Assembly: GCA_050084515.1 (NCBI GenBank)
Contig: CM114271.1
Span: forward strand, 28,644,001 to 28,708,000
DNA from: Blasia pusilla
Taxonomy: Eukaryota; Marchantiophyta; Marchantiopsida; Blasiales
Length of the DNA: 64,000 nucleotides
Reading direction: 5' to 3'
A model generated the notes under the pieces. That model was not told where the DNA came from, ran no database searches, and was given only the letters and a program-made list of their open reading frames with translations. A program made the translations under genes and the position numbers. Shown piece after piece: positions 12,393 to 23,848 of the stretch (position 1 is the stretch's first letter; every line of letters begins with the position of its first letter).

Positions 12393-14538
12393 AAGAACCC
12401 ATGTAATTTCCTGACAGTTTGAGTTTGGATGTGCAGGATTGTATCGGAGGGGAAGGTCACCCACCACTGGATCCAGGACTGCGATCGGGTGAGGAAGGTG
12501 CTTACGACGTACGCGAGAGAGTACAGGGGGTTCTTGGGCGATGCCCTTGTCAATCAGATGCTTGCAAAGGGTGTTCAGATTAAGAAGAAAACTTGGGCAA
12601 ACAAGTTTATTTCTCAAGATGCAGCCGTAACCATCCTTTGCTGGTCGAAGATATAGGCCGTGAAGAAAAGCGTTGCACTGGAGCTGGAGCGGAGGGAGAA
12701 GGTATCTGCGTCTGAGCGCGCCAAATTCATCCAAGCTGCAGCACATGCTGCAACGAAATACACGGCGAGCAAGATGCAGCGATACATCAGCATTCTAAAC
12801 CCCGAACTTGGTCCGGAGTTCTACAAGGAGCTCAAGGCGATTATCAAGCGCCCGTGAAGAGGGATGAAGATCCGCATGGTCGGATTGGGAGAAAGTGTCA
12901 TTTGGATCGCGTGCATCGGTTTGCGTTGTCCGGGATAAGCGAGTTCAGGAGGATACGATCGATGAAAATCGATCTCGAGGGCTCAGAGGCCTAGAAGAGG
13001 GCGGCACACCATCCTCCGGTGTGTCCGATCCAGTGATCTCGCATTGGCTACGCCGAATGGTCGTTCCGGGACGCGCGTTGCGGGTAATCGGAAGTCCATC
13101 TTTGGACGATGCGCAAGCGAGCTCGAAGATTAGAGCCCATTCGCCGAAGCAAACCTTGAAAGTTCGGAGATCTCGAGGTTTGGTTCTACGACATCCGGAC
13201 AAGCCAACGAAAAACCAGGATTCAAGACCATGTTCAAGGTTTGCGTCCTCCCTCGGTGAGCTTGACGAAGAAGTAGAGGGGAACAAACGGGATCAAGCGA
13301 AGAAGAAGCGAGATCTACAGGAGCAGACGGCCGATTTTGTTTGACTAAAAGCTGCCCAACGGATGGTCTTCAGGTTCCTCATCCAGTGTAAGAACGCAGG
13401 TACGTGGGGAAAATTACCGGTAGCCTTGAAATTTTGGGCTTCGCCGCCGGATGCAAAGACATTCTCCATGTACGACGTGGAGATGGGGCAGCACATGTCC
13501 GATTGGGAGGTGGAGAATTGCCCCATTTGGCTCGACTTCAACGACCCTGAAGACATCACGGATAAGGACTTACGAGTGCTTCGTGATGCAGTGGCCTCAG
13601 GACAAGACGACATCCCCAATTTTGTCCTGCCTGAAGACTTCTTCGGAGGAGATGCAGTAGAGCAGGCCCACGAGACAGCTAAGTTGGCTTCCAAGGTCCG
13701 CACAGCCAAAGAAAAATCCACAGCGGGTCTCAAAGGCAAGGCGAGGGGAGGGAAAAATTCAGAGGCTGAGTCTTCCCAAAGAGAGGCTGAAGATTCAGGG
13801 CTAGAGGCGGAATCGTCCGGACGAGCGGGGAGAGAGGGTCGGACCAGGTCCTCGGCAAAAAAAACGCCACCAGAATTTGAGGTCATAGAAACCCCGACAA
13901 GCCGTCCCCAGGCTAGGGAGAAGTGGAAGCGAGAGGTGCCCGGGTTGTCCCAAGGAGTATACAGCCCATCATCCTTGGGAAGACACAGACAAACAACGAC
14001 CCGGACAAGCGTTCTCCTTCAGTTCACTCCTTTACTGGATGAGTGAAGGGCTTCAGTTCTCAAGCGTCGACACCAGCCATCAAAAAATTGACAACGCTGG
14101 AACGAAAGCTCCAACGAAACGGGCACGCTGCCTAGACGGTGAATGGAGTGGTCGAAGAGGTTGCGGTGGATCTCTTGATCACCGATCTGCCCTCGGGGTT
14201 GCGACTTTGGGGCGAGAATCCGTCGGACGAGGTACCTGAGTGGAATGTGCCACTCTCTTATGACCAGATTGCACTTTTGTTCTCCTTTGCAGACGCCTAT
14301 CTGAGTGACACGGGCTGGTTCTTGGTGTTGTCTGGAGGGAGCGAGGACGAGCTCTTCAACCTCCAGTGCGTCAAGAGGTCGCTAAAGTGGAGGACGACAC
14401 AATCGTGGATCATAACAAATGAGTACCCACTCCGATCCGCGACGAGTCAGATTCGGGTAAGGCTCAATTCCTGTTCTATAATTTCAATTATATTTTAATG
14501 ATGTGTATAATGAGAGTCAATCTGGGTTTTTTTCAGGA

Positions 14539-14838
14539 GCAACCCGTCGGAAGGCGGACGGGTTTCTTTAGAGAAGCCCATGCTCGGGTGAGAGCAACCC
14601 GTCGGTTTCGGCGGGTTGCATCTTTCCACATACAGGAAAACGCGGTGTACCTGCAACCCGTCGGAACCCGACGGGTTGCTGTTGCTTTTGGTTTTTCCCA
14701 GTTGATTTTGGTTTTTGGATGCAACCCGTTTGATAGCGACGGGTTGCTCTCACGCGAGCATGGGCTGCTCTAGGCCAGCAACCCGTCGCCTTCCGACGGG
14801 TTGCTCACGGAAAAAAACAACGGAGCCCGACGGGTTGA
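14539..14838. repeat. Palindrome array in the last intron of family M copy 1
   Basis: Palindromes start at 14539, 14594, 14653, 14721 and 14778, with a half-copy at 14821, spaced 55-68 bases. They lie between the donor at 14457 and the acceptor at 14965. Neighbouring exons contain none. Confidence 0.85.
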
Positions 14839-15421
14839 TCCAAAGTCTGTTATTGAAAATTTTCTCAAGGCGACTTCTTTAGTTTCTGACATTGTTTCCA
14901 ACGTCTTTGATTTGAGATGGACCGTCCCACGCTCATCGCTTCGGTTCGCCGAGCATAATTTCCAGGTGTTCAAGATCCAGGATCCTGTGGATCCATGCTC
15001 AGATGGGTATAGCTTAGATAGTTTGTACAATTCCCCCCCAAGAATTTACATGCAAGACAGTACCCCACTTCTGGGAGGAAGGGAAAAGTCGCCAGCCTTG
15101 ATGCAAACGCTCATCGAGCTCTGCTCAAGCCCGAGTGACTTGGTGTTCGACTTAGTGGGACATTCAGGGGCAAGTATCAAAGGCGCATGGCAGAGTGGCA
15201 AGAACATTCTCTGCTTCGAGTGAAGGCAGGAACTGTTTGACCTTTGCAAGGAGGCAAAGGCAGAATACGAAAGGCTTGTTGGGGCGTACAACTCTCCACC
15301 GGCCGAGCTCGGTTCAGAGCCACCCTTGGTAGTGACTCCATCGTCACTTCCAACGATTCCCAAAATCGGGAGGGCAAGGCCGAAAGTGATTTTGCAAGAG
15401 CTCTCCAACGATGATGAGTGA

Positions 15422-15922
15422 GTTCAAAGAACTCAACGACCCAGCTTGACTACAGCGTTTGGAGTAGGGAGTTTTTTTATAATGAGGCAAAAGATTTCAT
15501 AGAATAGATCAAATGTACAGTTCCAAGCTTTTTTCGGATGATATAAAGCAGAAGATTTTTTCGATCGATGGTGGTGCTTGTAAATGTTTGCTGATCATTT
15601 TTTGTCTTTTCGAATGTGATCGTCTCCACGGACTTCTATTTTGCAACCCGTCAAATTTCTCCTGCTTGCAACTTTCACTTTATGACCACTGCAACCCGTC
15701 GGATTTCTCCTCATTGCAACTTTTCGCTTTTTTACCACCTCCAGGCAACCTGTCTGATTCTGACAGGTTGCCTGATCGGACCCTTTCCCTGTTGGTCCAA
15801 CTTAAGAGGCAGTCTGGCGGGCTTCTTCCCTTGGCACCTTCCCCTCAACTTGTAGAGGCAGGCGTAGGCTTCTTTTCTTCTCTTAGACGTGTTGGATTCC
15901 TTCTACCTGTGCGGTTGCCATA
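15422..15922 (+). other. 3' flank of family M copy 1 with palindromes
   Basis: This follows the last stop codon. It shares blocks with 24.2-24.6 kb and 47.5-47.95 kb, including ATGTACAG..GATATAAAGC-like text and the GTGTTGGATTCCT motif, so it is the 3' flank or UTR of the gene family. It holds a perfect 13-bp-arm palindrome at 15742-15774 and two half-sites (15643, 15692). Compared with copy 2, about 250 bases around 15465 are missing. The shared sequence ends near 15922. Confidence 0.6.
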
Positions 15923-16225
15923 ATGGTATTACCGGGGATGGAGCAGATATTGATTGTCACATCTGAGTAGCCGATAGGCCGAGATCTATCGTGGATAGGG
16001 CGTAGGAGCCAACGGACTATCTTGAGTGTAACTTTGTCCCACAGTGTCGGATGAGGTTGAGGATAGGTCCATTGTGTCAGGACCGTCGTTTTTAACGACT
16101 TTGATGTTGAGGTCTTTTTGGTAGGGTGACTTGTTGACAGGTCACTGCCCTTGGTAACTGTCTTGCCTTGAGTTACCAAGGGAAGGGCTATTTTTAGGAG
16201 AAGAGCCTTTTGGCTCTTCCCAACC

Positions 16226-16232
16226 TATATAA
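16226..16232 (+). promoter_or_regulatory. LTR TATA box, Ty3 copy 1
   Basis: TATATAA lies about 150 bases inside the presumed 5' LTR, a normal place for the retrotransposon promoter. From here to the gag start at 17586 (LTR remainder and leader) I see no gene. Confidence 0.45.
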
Positions 16233-17585
16233 GAGAGGCTTTATATGCCGATGTAGATTGAGGAGTGGAGTTTTAGGCCGGGTGTGCCGTTTTTACTACT
16301 CTTTATTTTTACATGAGAAAGATGTCAGGGGGCTAGTGGGAATTCGTTGTTTGCAGGTAGGCAAGCGAGTTGCCTCGGTTGGGGAGCCCCTGGAGACGTG
16401 TGTGTGACATTTTTGTGTCATTTTTCTGTTCGGAAGGCCGTGGGCGGAAGCGCTGTCCGTTTTTCTCAGATTTCGTTGGTGCGGATTGTTGGGGGACAGC
16501 AGCCGAGTGTAGCGTATGGTGGGCGTCAGGTGTACGCAAGTGGAGGCGTCGAGAGAGAAGGAACGGGCAGGTTTGGGTCTTGCAGCCTCCGGGGGGCTGT
16601 CAAGTAAAGGCGGCTAGAGTTAGGTCGAAGTTTAGGGTTCGGGGCGCGGACGGGCAGGGCGCGGACAGCAGGCTGGGCGGACGGCAGGGCGCGTGACATG
16701 TGCCCCCCACCCCACCATTTAGGGCCCAAGGGGCCCGCATAGGGCCGCGGTCCAAGTCTTCCCCCCCCTTTTTCCAACGTGGTAAGAGTGGATGCACTCA
16801 TAGCAAACGTGGTAGGACGGACGAGGTCGGTCCGTAACGCAAAGGCGCATGGCAACGTGAGGGCGAGGAGGATGTCGACGTCTTTGAGTGATCGACAAGT
16901 TGACAGCGGGCGTGACATGATGTTTTAGAGGTGCGCATAGGGCGTTGCGAGAGTTTACGCTGGAGAGGCAGTGTGCATGATGCCGACGGGTTGTCCGCAT
17001 CTGTTGACGGGAGGATCGACGTGTTGGTCGAGGGGAGTGTTATGTGGCGGAGATTGTCATATCATGTGGAGGAGTGCATATTGATGGTGCAAAGAGTTGA
17101 GGGCGTGATCAGGTTACCCATTCGAGTCCCTTTTCCCGCACTTTTTGTGTATCATTGAGAGTGTTGGGTATCGGGTAGTAGCTGGTGCTAGATGGGTGCA
17201 GTGATGGTGACGAGTGTAGATTCTTTTCATGTGTAGCATGTTGGTGGATATACGGCGGTTGCCGAGTAGGGGTCGCGTGTATGACCCGAGAGTGTGTCGC
17301 TAGGTTAGGTGAGTCAGTTGGGAGGCTCATGGTGAGCCCGAGTGTTGAGCGTGCGTGAGGCCGGGTATGTCATCACGGGATTGACGTTAGCATAGGTGAG
17401 CTAGTGAGGCGTGTGGGAGACTCTCGGTGAGTCTGAGTGCTTGAGCGGCCGAGAGCAGGGTTTGTCATCACGGCGTTCTTCCAGGGTTCGGAAGAACGGG
17501 GTAGTGCGAGCAGTGGTAGTGGTGTGACACGGAGTGGAGTGAGATACCGAGGGGTTACCAGTGAGGAGCCCCGCGACATCCATCC

Positions 17586-19040
17586 GTGATTGGATCGTCA
17601 TCACTGGACACTGGGTCTGGTGACGAGATCACCGATAGAGACAATAGTACTTGGCATGAGATGGACGACATGGGCCATCGGGGCATGCGTCGTTTCTCGG
17701 GTGCAGTGGGCACCATCGACTTAGATGATTTCATCCAGGAGTTCGACACATGGTGCGACTTCCAGGAGATACGGACCCCGACACGGTTCAACCCTTTCAT
17801 GGCATGGAAGGGGTTGTTCCAACACTTGGAGGGTCGTCCAATGGATGACTACATGGAGTTCCGATCACTATATTCAGTAGAGATCGATGCCTGGAGGATG
17901 TATTGGGCTCCAGGGTATGTGTCCACTAGTGGTCGCGAGGCATATGATGGGATTGTGAGAGAGAGAGACCCACACCATCGGCCCGGAGACTAGATGGAGA
18001 GGAGGGCAAAGTGACACAAGGCGATGTGGGAGAGACGGTGGTAGAGGGCCCACCGGCTTCAGCCCCACGGTGGAGTTCTTCCGGCGGTTGGGGAAGAGCT
18101 ACTGTAGGCGTACCCATTGACAAGTCAAGAGTCTATACGATTTTCAGCGACGATCGGGTGAGAGTGCGAGAGAGGCATTCACACGCATGAGGAGGCTGAT
18201 CATTGCTACGTTTGGAGGACCGAGGTGCGGTCCCGATTGGTCTGAGGTTATGGACCGAGAACTACGGAGGAGAGTCCGAGATGCGGTCTTTGATTCACAA
18301 CGAAGCCCACATTGAAGGTGGTCTTTGAGTTGTGAGCGTATTGAGCTCAACATGAGTGAGGAGTAGGTAGTGACCGCTGGATTTTCTCGAGAGTCGACGG
18401 GTCCACGAGCGGCGGTGACCCCACCGGTGCAGAGCGAGCACCGAGTACCACGGAGCGGGCGGGCAGTGTGCCTAGAGAGCGGGGCGGGTACCGTGAGCCT
18501 ATGAGGCAACGACCCGCACCTACATATGTTGCCCAGCCAGGACCGATGTGGTCTTGTTGGGCGTGTGGGGGGCCCATAGGCGAGAGGCGCCCACAACATG
18601 GGAGAGGACCACGGCGCCTCGATTGCGCAGACCCAGAGGATGGCTCCACGAGCACCGGTGTGACCATTGCCACAAATATGGTCACACTAGGGATACATGT
18701 TTTGACCTTTCGCGAGGGGCACGCGTCGAGAGGTAGGCCGAGGGCCTGGGGCGGTCGCCCTAGAGGAGGTCGGGAGTTCTTCTTGGGCGTGGTGGTAGAG
18801 GACCACCACCAGCCGGAGAGGAGATGGAGCAGAGCACAGAGCGGCGCTTCTCTCACGCATCGATCGGTTGGAGCGGAGAGGATTGCCGCCATGACGATGA
18901 TGCGGCTTAGGAAAAGGCACGGAGCTGCGGCGGCTAGTGTGACTCGTCTCTACCTCTTACCCCGACCGGGTGAGGATCTCTTCAATATGGGATTCATGTG
19001 TAGTGCGGCCCAGGTTGAGGCACTGCGATGGTGACTTCGG
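17586..19040 (+). pseudogene. Ty3 copy 1 gag (capsid and CCHC zinc knuckle)
   Basis: Gag packages element RNA in cytoplasmic particles. The capsid-like part (17586-17993) contains DDFIQEFDTWCDFQEI, PFMAWKGLFQHLEGRP and a stop after RPGD. After frame changes, 18659-18700 encodes CDHCHKYGHTRDTC, a perfect C-x2-C-x4-H-x4-C nucleocapsid knuckle, in a different frame from the long open stretch around it. Frame changes make it non-functional. GC content is high, like the rest of this element. Confidence 0.65.
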
Positions 19041-19539
19041 GGGTGCTGCGAGAGGCACCGAGCCATCGAGAGGTGGAGTTGAGATTGACCCACCGAGGGG
19101 ACCGATGGGCGGCGAGCCAGGGTTCCACGATCGTTCACATTGTCGGAGGCACTACACACACCATCGATGGTGCCTCGTTGACCAGCGCGCCTCTGATTCG
19201 AGGCACCTACGTCGGCGTCACGAGGAGTTGGAGTGACAACTCCTATGCGGCTCGAGTGGAGTCGATTGTCGACTATAGTGTTGGAGGTGGCCACTAGAGT
19301 GAGTCGACTCGCTATTTTCCGCCTTAGAGTTGGCGGCGTTGGGAGTTGGACCAAAAGCGAGGTGTTCCGGTTGGCCGCCACGTTGTGTGAGCGTGGAGAG
19401 ATGAGCGCTTCTTGCTCGAGGTAGTTGAGGAGGTGGTGGACTTTCCTCGAGCCGGTGCTGGGGCGTTCCCCACGAGTCATGGCATCTTGGCGGCGGGCGC
19501 GGTTGGTAGATATGCCACTCGACCGCCATAGAGCGAGCG

Positions 19540-19800
19540 ATGGTGACACTTGGAGTAGTGTTCTTGGATAACCGAGGAGTATTTCGCTTTGTTAGTCCGA
19601 CGGGACAGTATACCACCGCGCAGCGCGCCCTACTTGATTCGGGAGCGCAACCCTTGATGTTAGGAAGCGGCGTGTTTAGCGTTGGGGTTACGGAAGGCCG
19701 ACATTGAGCCTTGTCCCTTCCAGATCTGAGACCTCGATTGGGCGTATCACCCACTCGATATATGACTCGACAGAGATTGTTGTGAGAGTCCAGCCGAGCA
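19540..19800 (+). pseudogene. Ty3 copy 1 aspartic protease remnant
   Basis: The aspartic-protease signature ALLDSGAQPLMLG is encoded from about 19627, with the catalytic D-S-G at 19636-19644. In retrotransposons this enzyme cuts the Gag-Pol polyprotein. The region between gag and DNMT is otherwise poor in open frames (stops near 19560 and after 19700). Confidence 0.55.
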
Positions 19801-20086
19801 TGCGGCGGATAGTGCTATGGTGCGACGCGTGCGATTACGACACCGGTGGTAAATGCGATGTGTTGGTGGGGAGTGCGATGTTATATCCCCTAGATTCATC
19901 TTGACTTCTCGGGAGGAGACCGTTGCTTATCGGCCAGGATGGCGGTCGGTGACGGTCGGATGAGTCGATTACCCGTGTAGTTTGCGGGACGAGATGGTCG
20001 ATCACGAGGCGAGATGCGGTGACCACGTTGGTGGCTTTCACGAGTAGTAGTGTTGGCGGCCAGAGAGTTGTTGGAGGGGAACGCAC

Positions 20087-21420
20087 ATGCGGAGGATGTC
20101 CCGAAGAGCGGATAGTCCCACGGAGAGACAGGCCATGGCGGGTGTCTCTTCCCATGTTAGCGATGCCTCTTCACCATTATGGGGTACGACGCGAGAGCTA
20201 CAGAGGAGTGCCAACGACCTCGTGAGGCAGGCGTGGAGTCATGTTTTAATCCCAGAGCAGCGAGAGTCACGTGGCAATCGGGCTCTTGGAGTGGAGACGA
20301 TGACCCCACTAGATACCACACGTGTTGTGGGGGAGTGCCCAGAGGAGGGTGTTAGGGTGTTAGATCTCTTTGGAGGGATTAGCATCGGATTGGCTGCAGC
20401 ATTGCAAGCGGGCATACGGGTGCATCAGTACCTTTATGTGGAGAGAGATGAGACCGCGCGGCGAGTATCATTACGTCACCTGGCGAGATTGGTCCAGAGG
20501 TATTCTGAGTTGTTGTCGGTATCTGCAGTACGGGGATACCAGCATACGCTACCCGTCGACATATCTTTGGTGGGGGCGCACGATCTGGATAGAGTTGGCA
20601 CCATTCATTTGGTGATTGCTGGATGGCCATATCAGGGTCATTCATCAGCTGGCCGAGGATTTGGATTGCAGGATCCGAGGTCAGGGATGTTTTGGAAGAT
20701 GCTGCGAGTAGTACGACACTTGCAGCAGAGTCAGATATGTTCTCCAGCATATATTTTGGAGAACGTGCCGTTGTTGGGAGATACTCGTGCACGTGTGATG
20801 ACGAGTGTACATCAAGTGAGGTTCTGGTTGGGACCGGCTGTGTTGTTAGATGCAGCGAGAGTTGGGTCACGTGCCCATCATCCACGACTGTGGTGGACGA
20901 ACCTAATACCATCAGAGGTACTGAGTCGAGCCTAGAGTGGAGTCCAGAGAGCACCACATCTCACGGTGGATGCTATTTTGGACTCAGGGCGTTAATCTCA
21001 GGTGGTGACACACGATGATAGACCACCGTTGGCCACGGCCAATGGGGTGGGGGAGTTGAGGGCAGCCTTACCTACGTTGGTGAGCTTCCCAGCATCCCAT
21101 GCCTTTCGTCAGGGAGGGCCAGGCATGATTTGGGATGAGGTGACCAGAGTATTGGAGGAGCCTACAACAATGAGCGCGAGCGTGCCATGGGGTTCACAAC
21201 CAGTACTACGGCGGTGCCAGGGATGACTGAGGCATCACGGAGACAGGTGTTGGGGCAGGCGATGGACCTCAACTGTCTCACATGGATAGTCAGCCTAGGT
21301 ATGGGTGGCGAGAGGCGGACGGATGCGAGTGTCATCCATGCCGTCACGCCCACGAAGTTGGACCACCGCCCTACGTGGTGCAATACGAGGCATTGGTGGG
21401 GGCGAGACGAGGAGAGATAG
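20087..21420 (+). pseudogene. DNMT3-type cytosine-5 DNA methyltransferase carried by Ty3 copy 1
   Basis: C5 methyltransferases transfer a methyl group from SAM to cytosine. The 282-codon open frame (20087-20935) has motif I VLDLFGGISIGLAAAL (residues about 91-106), motif VI YILENV (about 222-227) and motif VIII LLDAARVGSRAHHPRLWW (about 253-270), in DNMT3 order. Motif IV reads GWPYQGHSS: the catalytic Cys is Tyr at 20630-20632. After a TAG (20933) the domain continues to about 21300 with ERAMGFTTSTTAVPGM and RRQVLGQAMDLNCL, like DNMT3 motifs IX-X, with one more frameshift near 21165. It lies between protease and RT/RNase H of the same element, on the same strand, and recurs at 58.1-59.6 kb, so it is a resident domain, not a chance insertion. 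A 90-residue N-terminal extension precedes motif I. Dead in this copy. Confidence 0.85.
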
Positions 21421-21599
21421 GCACCCATGGACTTCCTGGGACGTCGTTCGAGCAGAGAGTGCGAAGGCGGCTAGAGTAGCACATGTTCATTTTTCGGATG
21501 TGGAGCATGGTGTAGGAGGTCAGAGTGGAGTGGCTGTTGCGGAGGTGGCTAGGGTTGCTACATAGCAACCAAAGCCGGAGATTGCGTCCTCTTCGGTGA

Positions 21600-22310
21600 G
21601 GTCACGATGGAGACTTGGGAGCCTGTGATACGTCTCAAGTTGATAGGAGGAGAGCGACGGCGAGTTCATAGGTTTCTGATAGGTAGAGGCTATTGCGCAG
21701 ATTCCACGCCCTATAGATGTGAGTCGAGTCCGAGCATTTCTTGGACTGGCGAACTTCTATCGACGGTATGTCAAGGGTTTTAGTGCGATCGCAAAGTCTT
21801 TGACCTTGTTGACAAGACTTGATCAGGTGTGGTTGTGGGGAGATGATCAGGAGCGAGCATTTCAGGAGCTCAAGGACATGTTGACGTCCTCACCCATTTT
21901 ACAGAGACCGATTAGGGGTCGTCCATTCCAGTTACATACGGATTGGAGCATGTTGGGTCTAGGAGCAGTGCTTACTGAGAGGGATGACGAGGAGAGGGAG
22001 TTCGTTGTGGCTTACGCGAGTCGATCGAACAACATTGCAGAGGCTAAGTACAGGTCCTACGCAGGAGAGTGCTTGGCTGCAGTGTGGGCCGTGGCACATT
22101 TTAGGTGCTATTTATTTGGCAACCCTTTCACACTTATCACTGATCATCAGCCGTTGAAGTGGTTGATGGAGTCCGACAAGCTTACGGGAAAGATTTCCAG
22201 GTAGGCTCTATTACTACAGGAGTATGAGTTTGAGGTGGTTCATAGGCCAGGTCGGCTGAACCAGGATGCGGATGGGTTGAGTCGTAACCCATGTCCGAGT
22301 TAGAGAGACG
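21600..22310 (+). pseudogene. Ty3 copy 1 RT remnant joined to RT-RNase H, palm deleted
   Basis: The start of the RT module (METWEP at 21607, matching 25568 and 59750) runs to about 21690, then jumps to RPIDVSRVRAFLGLANFYRR, which lies after the palm in other copies. The YIDD-bearing palm is therefore gone. RNase H follows with TDWSMLGLGAVLTERDD, EGECLAAV-like AGECLAAVWAV and TDHQPLKWLMES. A TGG-to-TAG change at about 22202 stops the frame, and text continues to NQDADGLSRNPCPS. The repeated GGTAGAGGCT at the joint suggests a microhomology deletion. Confidence 0.75.
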
Positions 22311-22348
22311 TCACGGGAGCTCGATGGCACGGAGAGAGTGATGAGGAG

Positions 22349-23848
22349 ATGGTGCCCGGTTGGCATGCATCTGCCTATCTTTGTTGGTTGACTATGGCAG
22401 GTCAGCCACAGGTGATGACTCCAGTGGTGGGATTGGATGATGAGTCCTTGGATGCGGAGGTTAGTGAGGAGGCGACAAGTGGTCGTGATATCCATGACGA
22501 CGTGGAGGTTGTGGACTTCTTGCGCACAGGCGTCATTGCGAGTACAGTGAGTGCTAGGGAGCGGGATCGGATCCTACAGAGAACCAAGAGGTTCAGGTGG
22601 GAGGGGACTCACATTTTGCGGGTATGGGGAGATGGTAGGATACGAGTGGTACCTCATCCTTCCCAGCGAGCACGTGTAGTGCGACATGCCCATGAGGAGT
22701 TGGAACATTTTGGAGTAAAGCGTACTTACAGCTTACTCCAGGTTCAGTATTGGTGGTGCGGCATGCATACTGGGGTACAACAGTTTGTGGCCTAAAGTAT
22801 GGTATGTGACAGAGTGCGAGCATCCTTCAATGCTCCCACTCCGCAGTTACATCCTTTGCCAATTATGGGTTTAGGTTATCAGTGGAGTTTAGACTTTGCG
22901 GGACCTTTGCCATTGACAGGGCGTCATCATAGGTACGTGTTAGTCATGGTGGAGCATTTCTCCAAGTGGATAGAGTTGGTGGCACTACCAGACAAGGCGA
23001 GCGAGGGAACAGCTTATGCGTTTCTAGATTGTGTGCTTAGTCACTTTGGTGCACCGGCGGAGGTGTTGCCCGACGGTACCGAGTTTGGGGGAGAGCTTCA
23101 GGCCTTGTGTGATCAGGCGCTGATAGATCACCGCACCACGTCCAGGAATCATCCTGAGGCGGATGGATTGGCAGAGAGAGTGGTACAGACGGTGAAGAGA
23201 GGATTGCGCAAGTATGGCTTGCAACGGGGACAGTTGAGGGAGTGGGACCTACAGTTGGCATGGTTGGCTATGGGTTATTGCTTTAGTCGGCAAGCATCCT
23301 TGGCGTCATTTTCACCGTACTTTTTGCTCTTCGGGAGAGAGCTAGATTTACCTGCAGCGATTCGACGTGACATGGCGGAGGTGTTAGATCTTGATGATCT
23401 AGATGTGTGGGTGCAAGCATGTTCTCAGAGGGCGAAGTTTTTCGTAGAGTTATGCCTATGGCCTTTGAGAACTTAGCTATTGCCCAGCATAGAGATACAT
23501 TGAGGTACGCGACCATTAGTGGAGGAGGTTATCGTCCAGGGATTAGGAGGTTTCATCCTGGAGATTACGTGTATTTACAGCAGGCGGCACCCACGACGTT
23601 AGATGTCACTACAGGGGGCACGATCCTACGTGTGCGTGAGGTATTACCGACCGGAGTCCTCATGTTGGAGGGACGAGATGGTATGGTTTGGAAGGATCAT
23701 GTGCGCAATTGTGCGCCATGTCATCTTCCGAACGTAGATGGGACGGTGGATCCGAGCTTGGCTGTGGTACCTGCAGGCTTGAGGTGTATGTTGTGCGGAT
23801 CTGCGAGGGATGCAACCACCATGTTGGTATGTGATCATGTATATGTAT
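22349..23848 (+). pseudogene. Ty3 copy 1 integrase with truncated PHD finger
   Basis: Integrase inserts element DNA into the genome. The H2C2 zinc-binding region reads HAHEELEHFGVKRTY, then (after a TAA at 22793) MVCDRVRA; the first Cys of the usual CMVC is Ser here. The catalytic core has WSLDFAGPL (D), DGTEFGGE (D) and HPEADGLAERV (E), 22799-23476. The C-terminal part (23407-23850) shows VWKDHVRNCAP and then CMLCGSARDATTMLVCD, the first half of the PHD finger seen complete in copy 3, cut off at about 23835. A frameshift near 23440 separates the two parts. Confidence 0.8.

Larger units (their letters stand above)
10466..15421 (+). pseudogene. Family M copy 1: multi-exon gene with beta-class amino-methyltransferase-like C-terminus
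   Basis: Exon 1 (10466-11094) starts MTRKKSQANKFRSFTPKSIR, a basic tail then a charged coiled coil (EALDKQNAQAETSQALKKRI). Exon 2 is 11185-11650, exon 3 is 12437-14456 and exon 4 is 14966-15421; borders are GT-AG. Exon 3 encodes FISQDAAVTILCWSK, NPELGPEFYKELKAIIKR, a Ser/Glu-rich linker, then DLLITDLPSG (14169 on) and DTGWFLVLSG. Exon 4 encodes REKSPALMQTLIELC, LVFDLVGHSGASI and GKNILCFE. This order (motif IV-like, then X, I and II/III-like) is that of beta-class N4-cytosine/N6-adenine methyltransferases, but the expected D-P-P-Y/F is DLPS, so catalysis is doubtful. Breaks include TAG at 10574, a frameshift near 10913, TGA at 11478 and TGA in exon 4 where copy 2 has GGA. Function unknown; the methyltransferase link is my inference from motif order. 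Confidence 0.55.

Noticed and set aside
16347-16918. Overlapping GC-rich open frames on both strands in the Ty3 copy 1 leader
   Set aside because: High GC reduces stops; no domain is visible and the place is LTR/leader.
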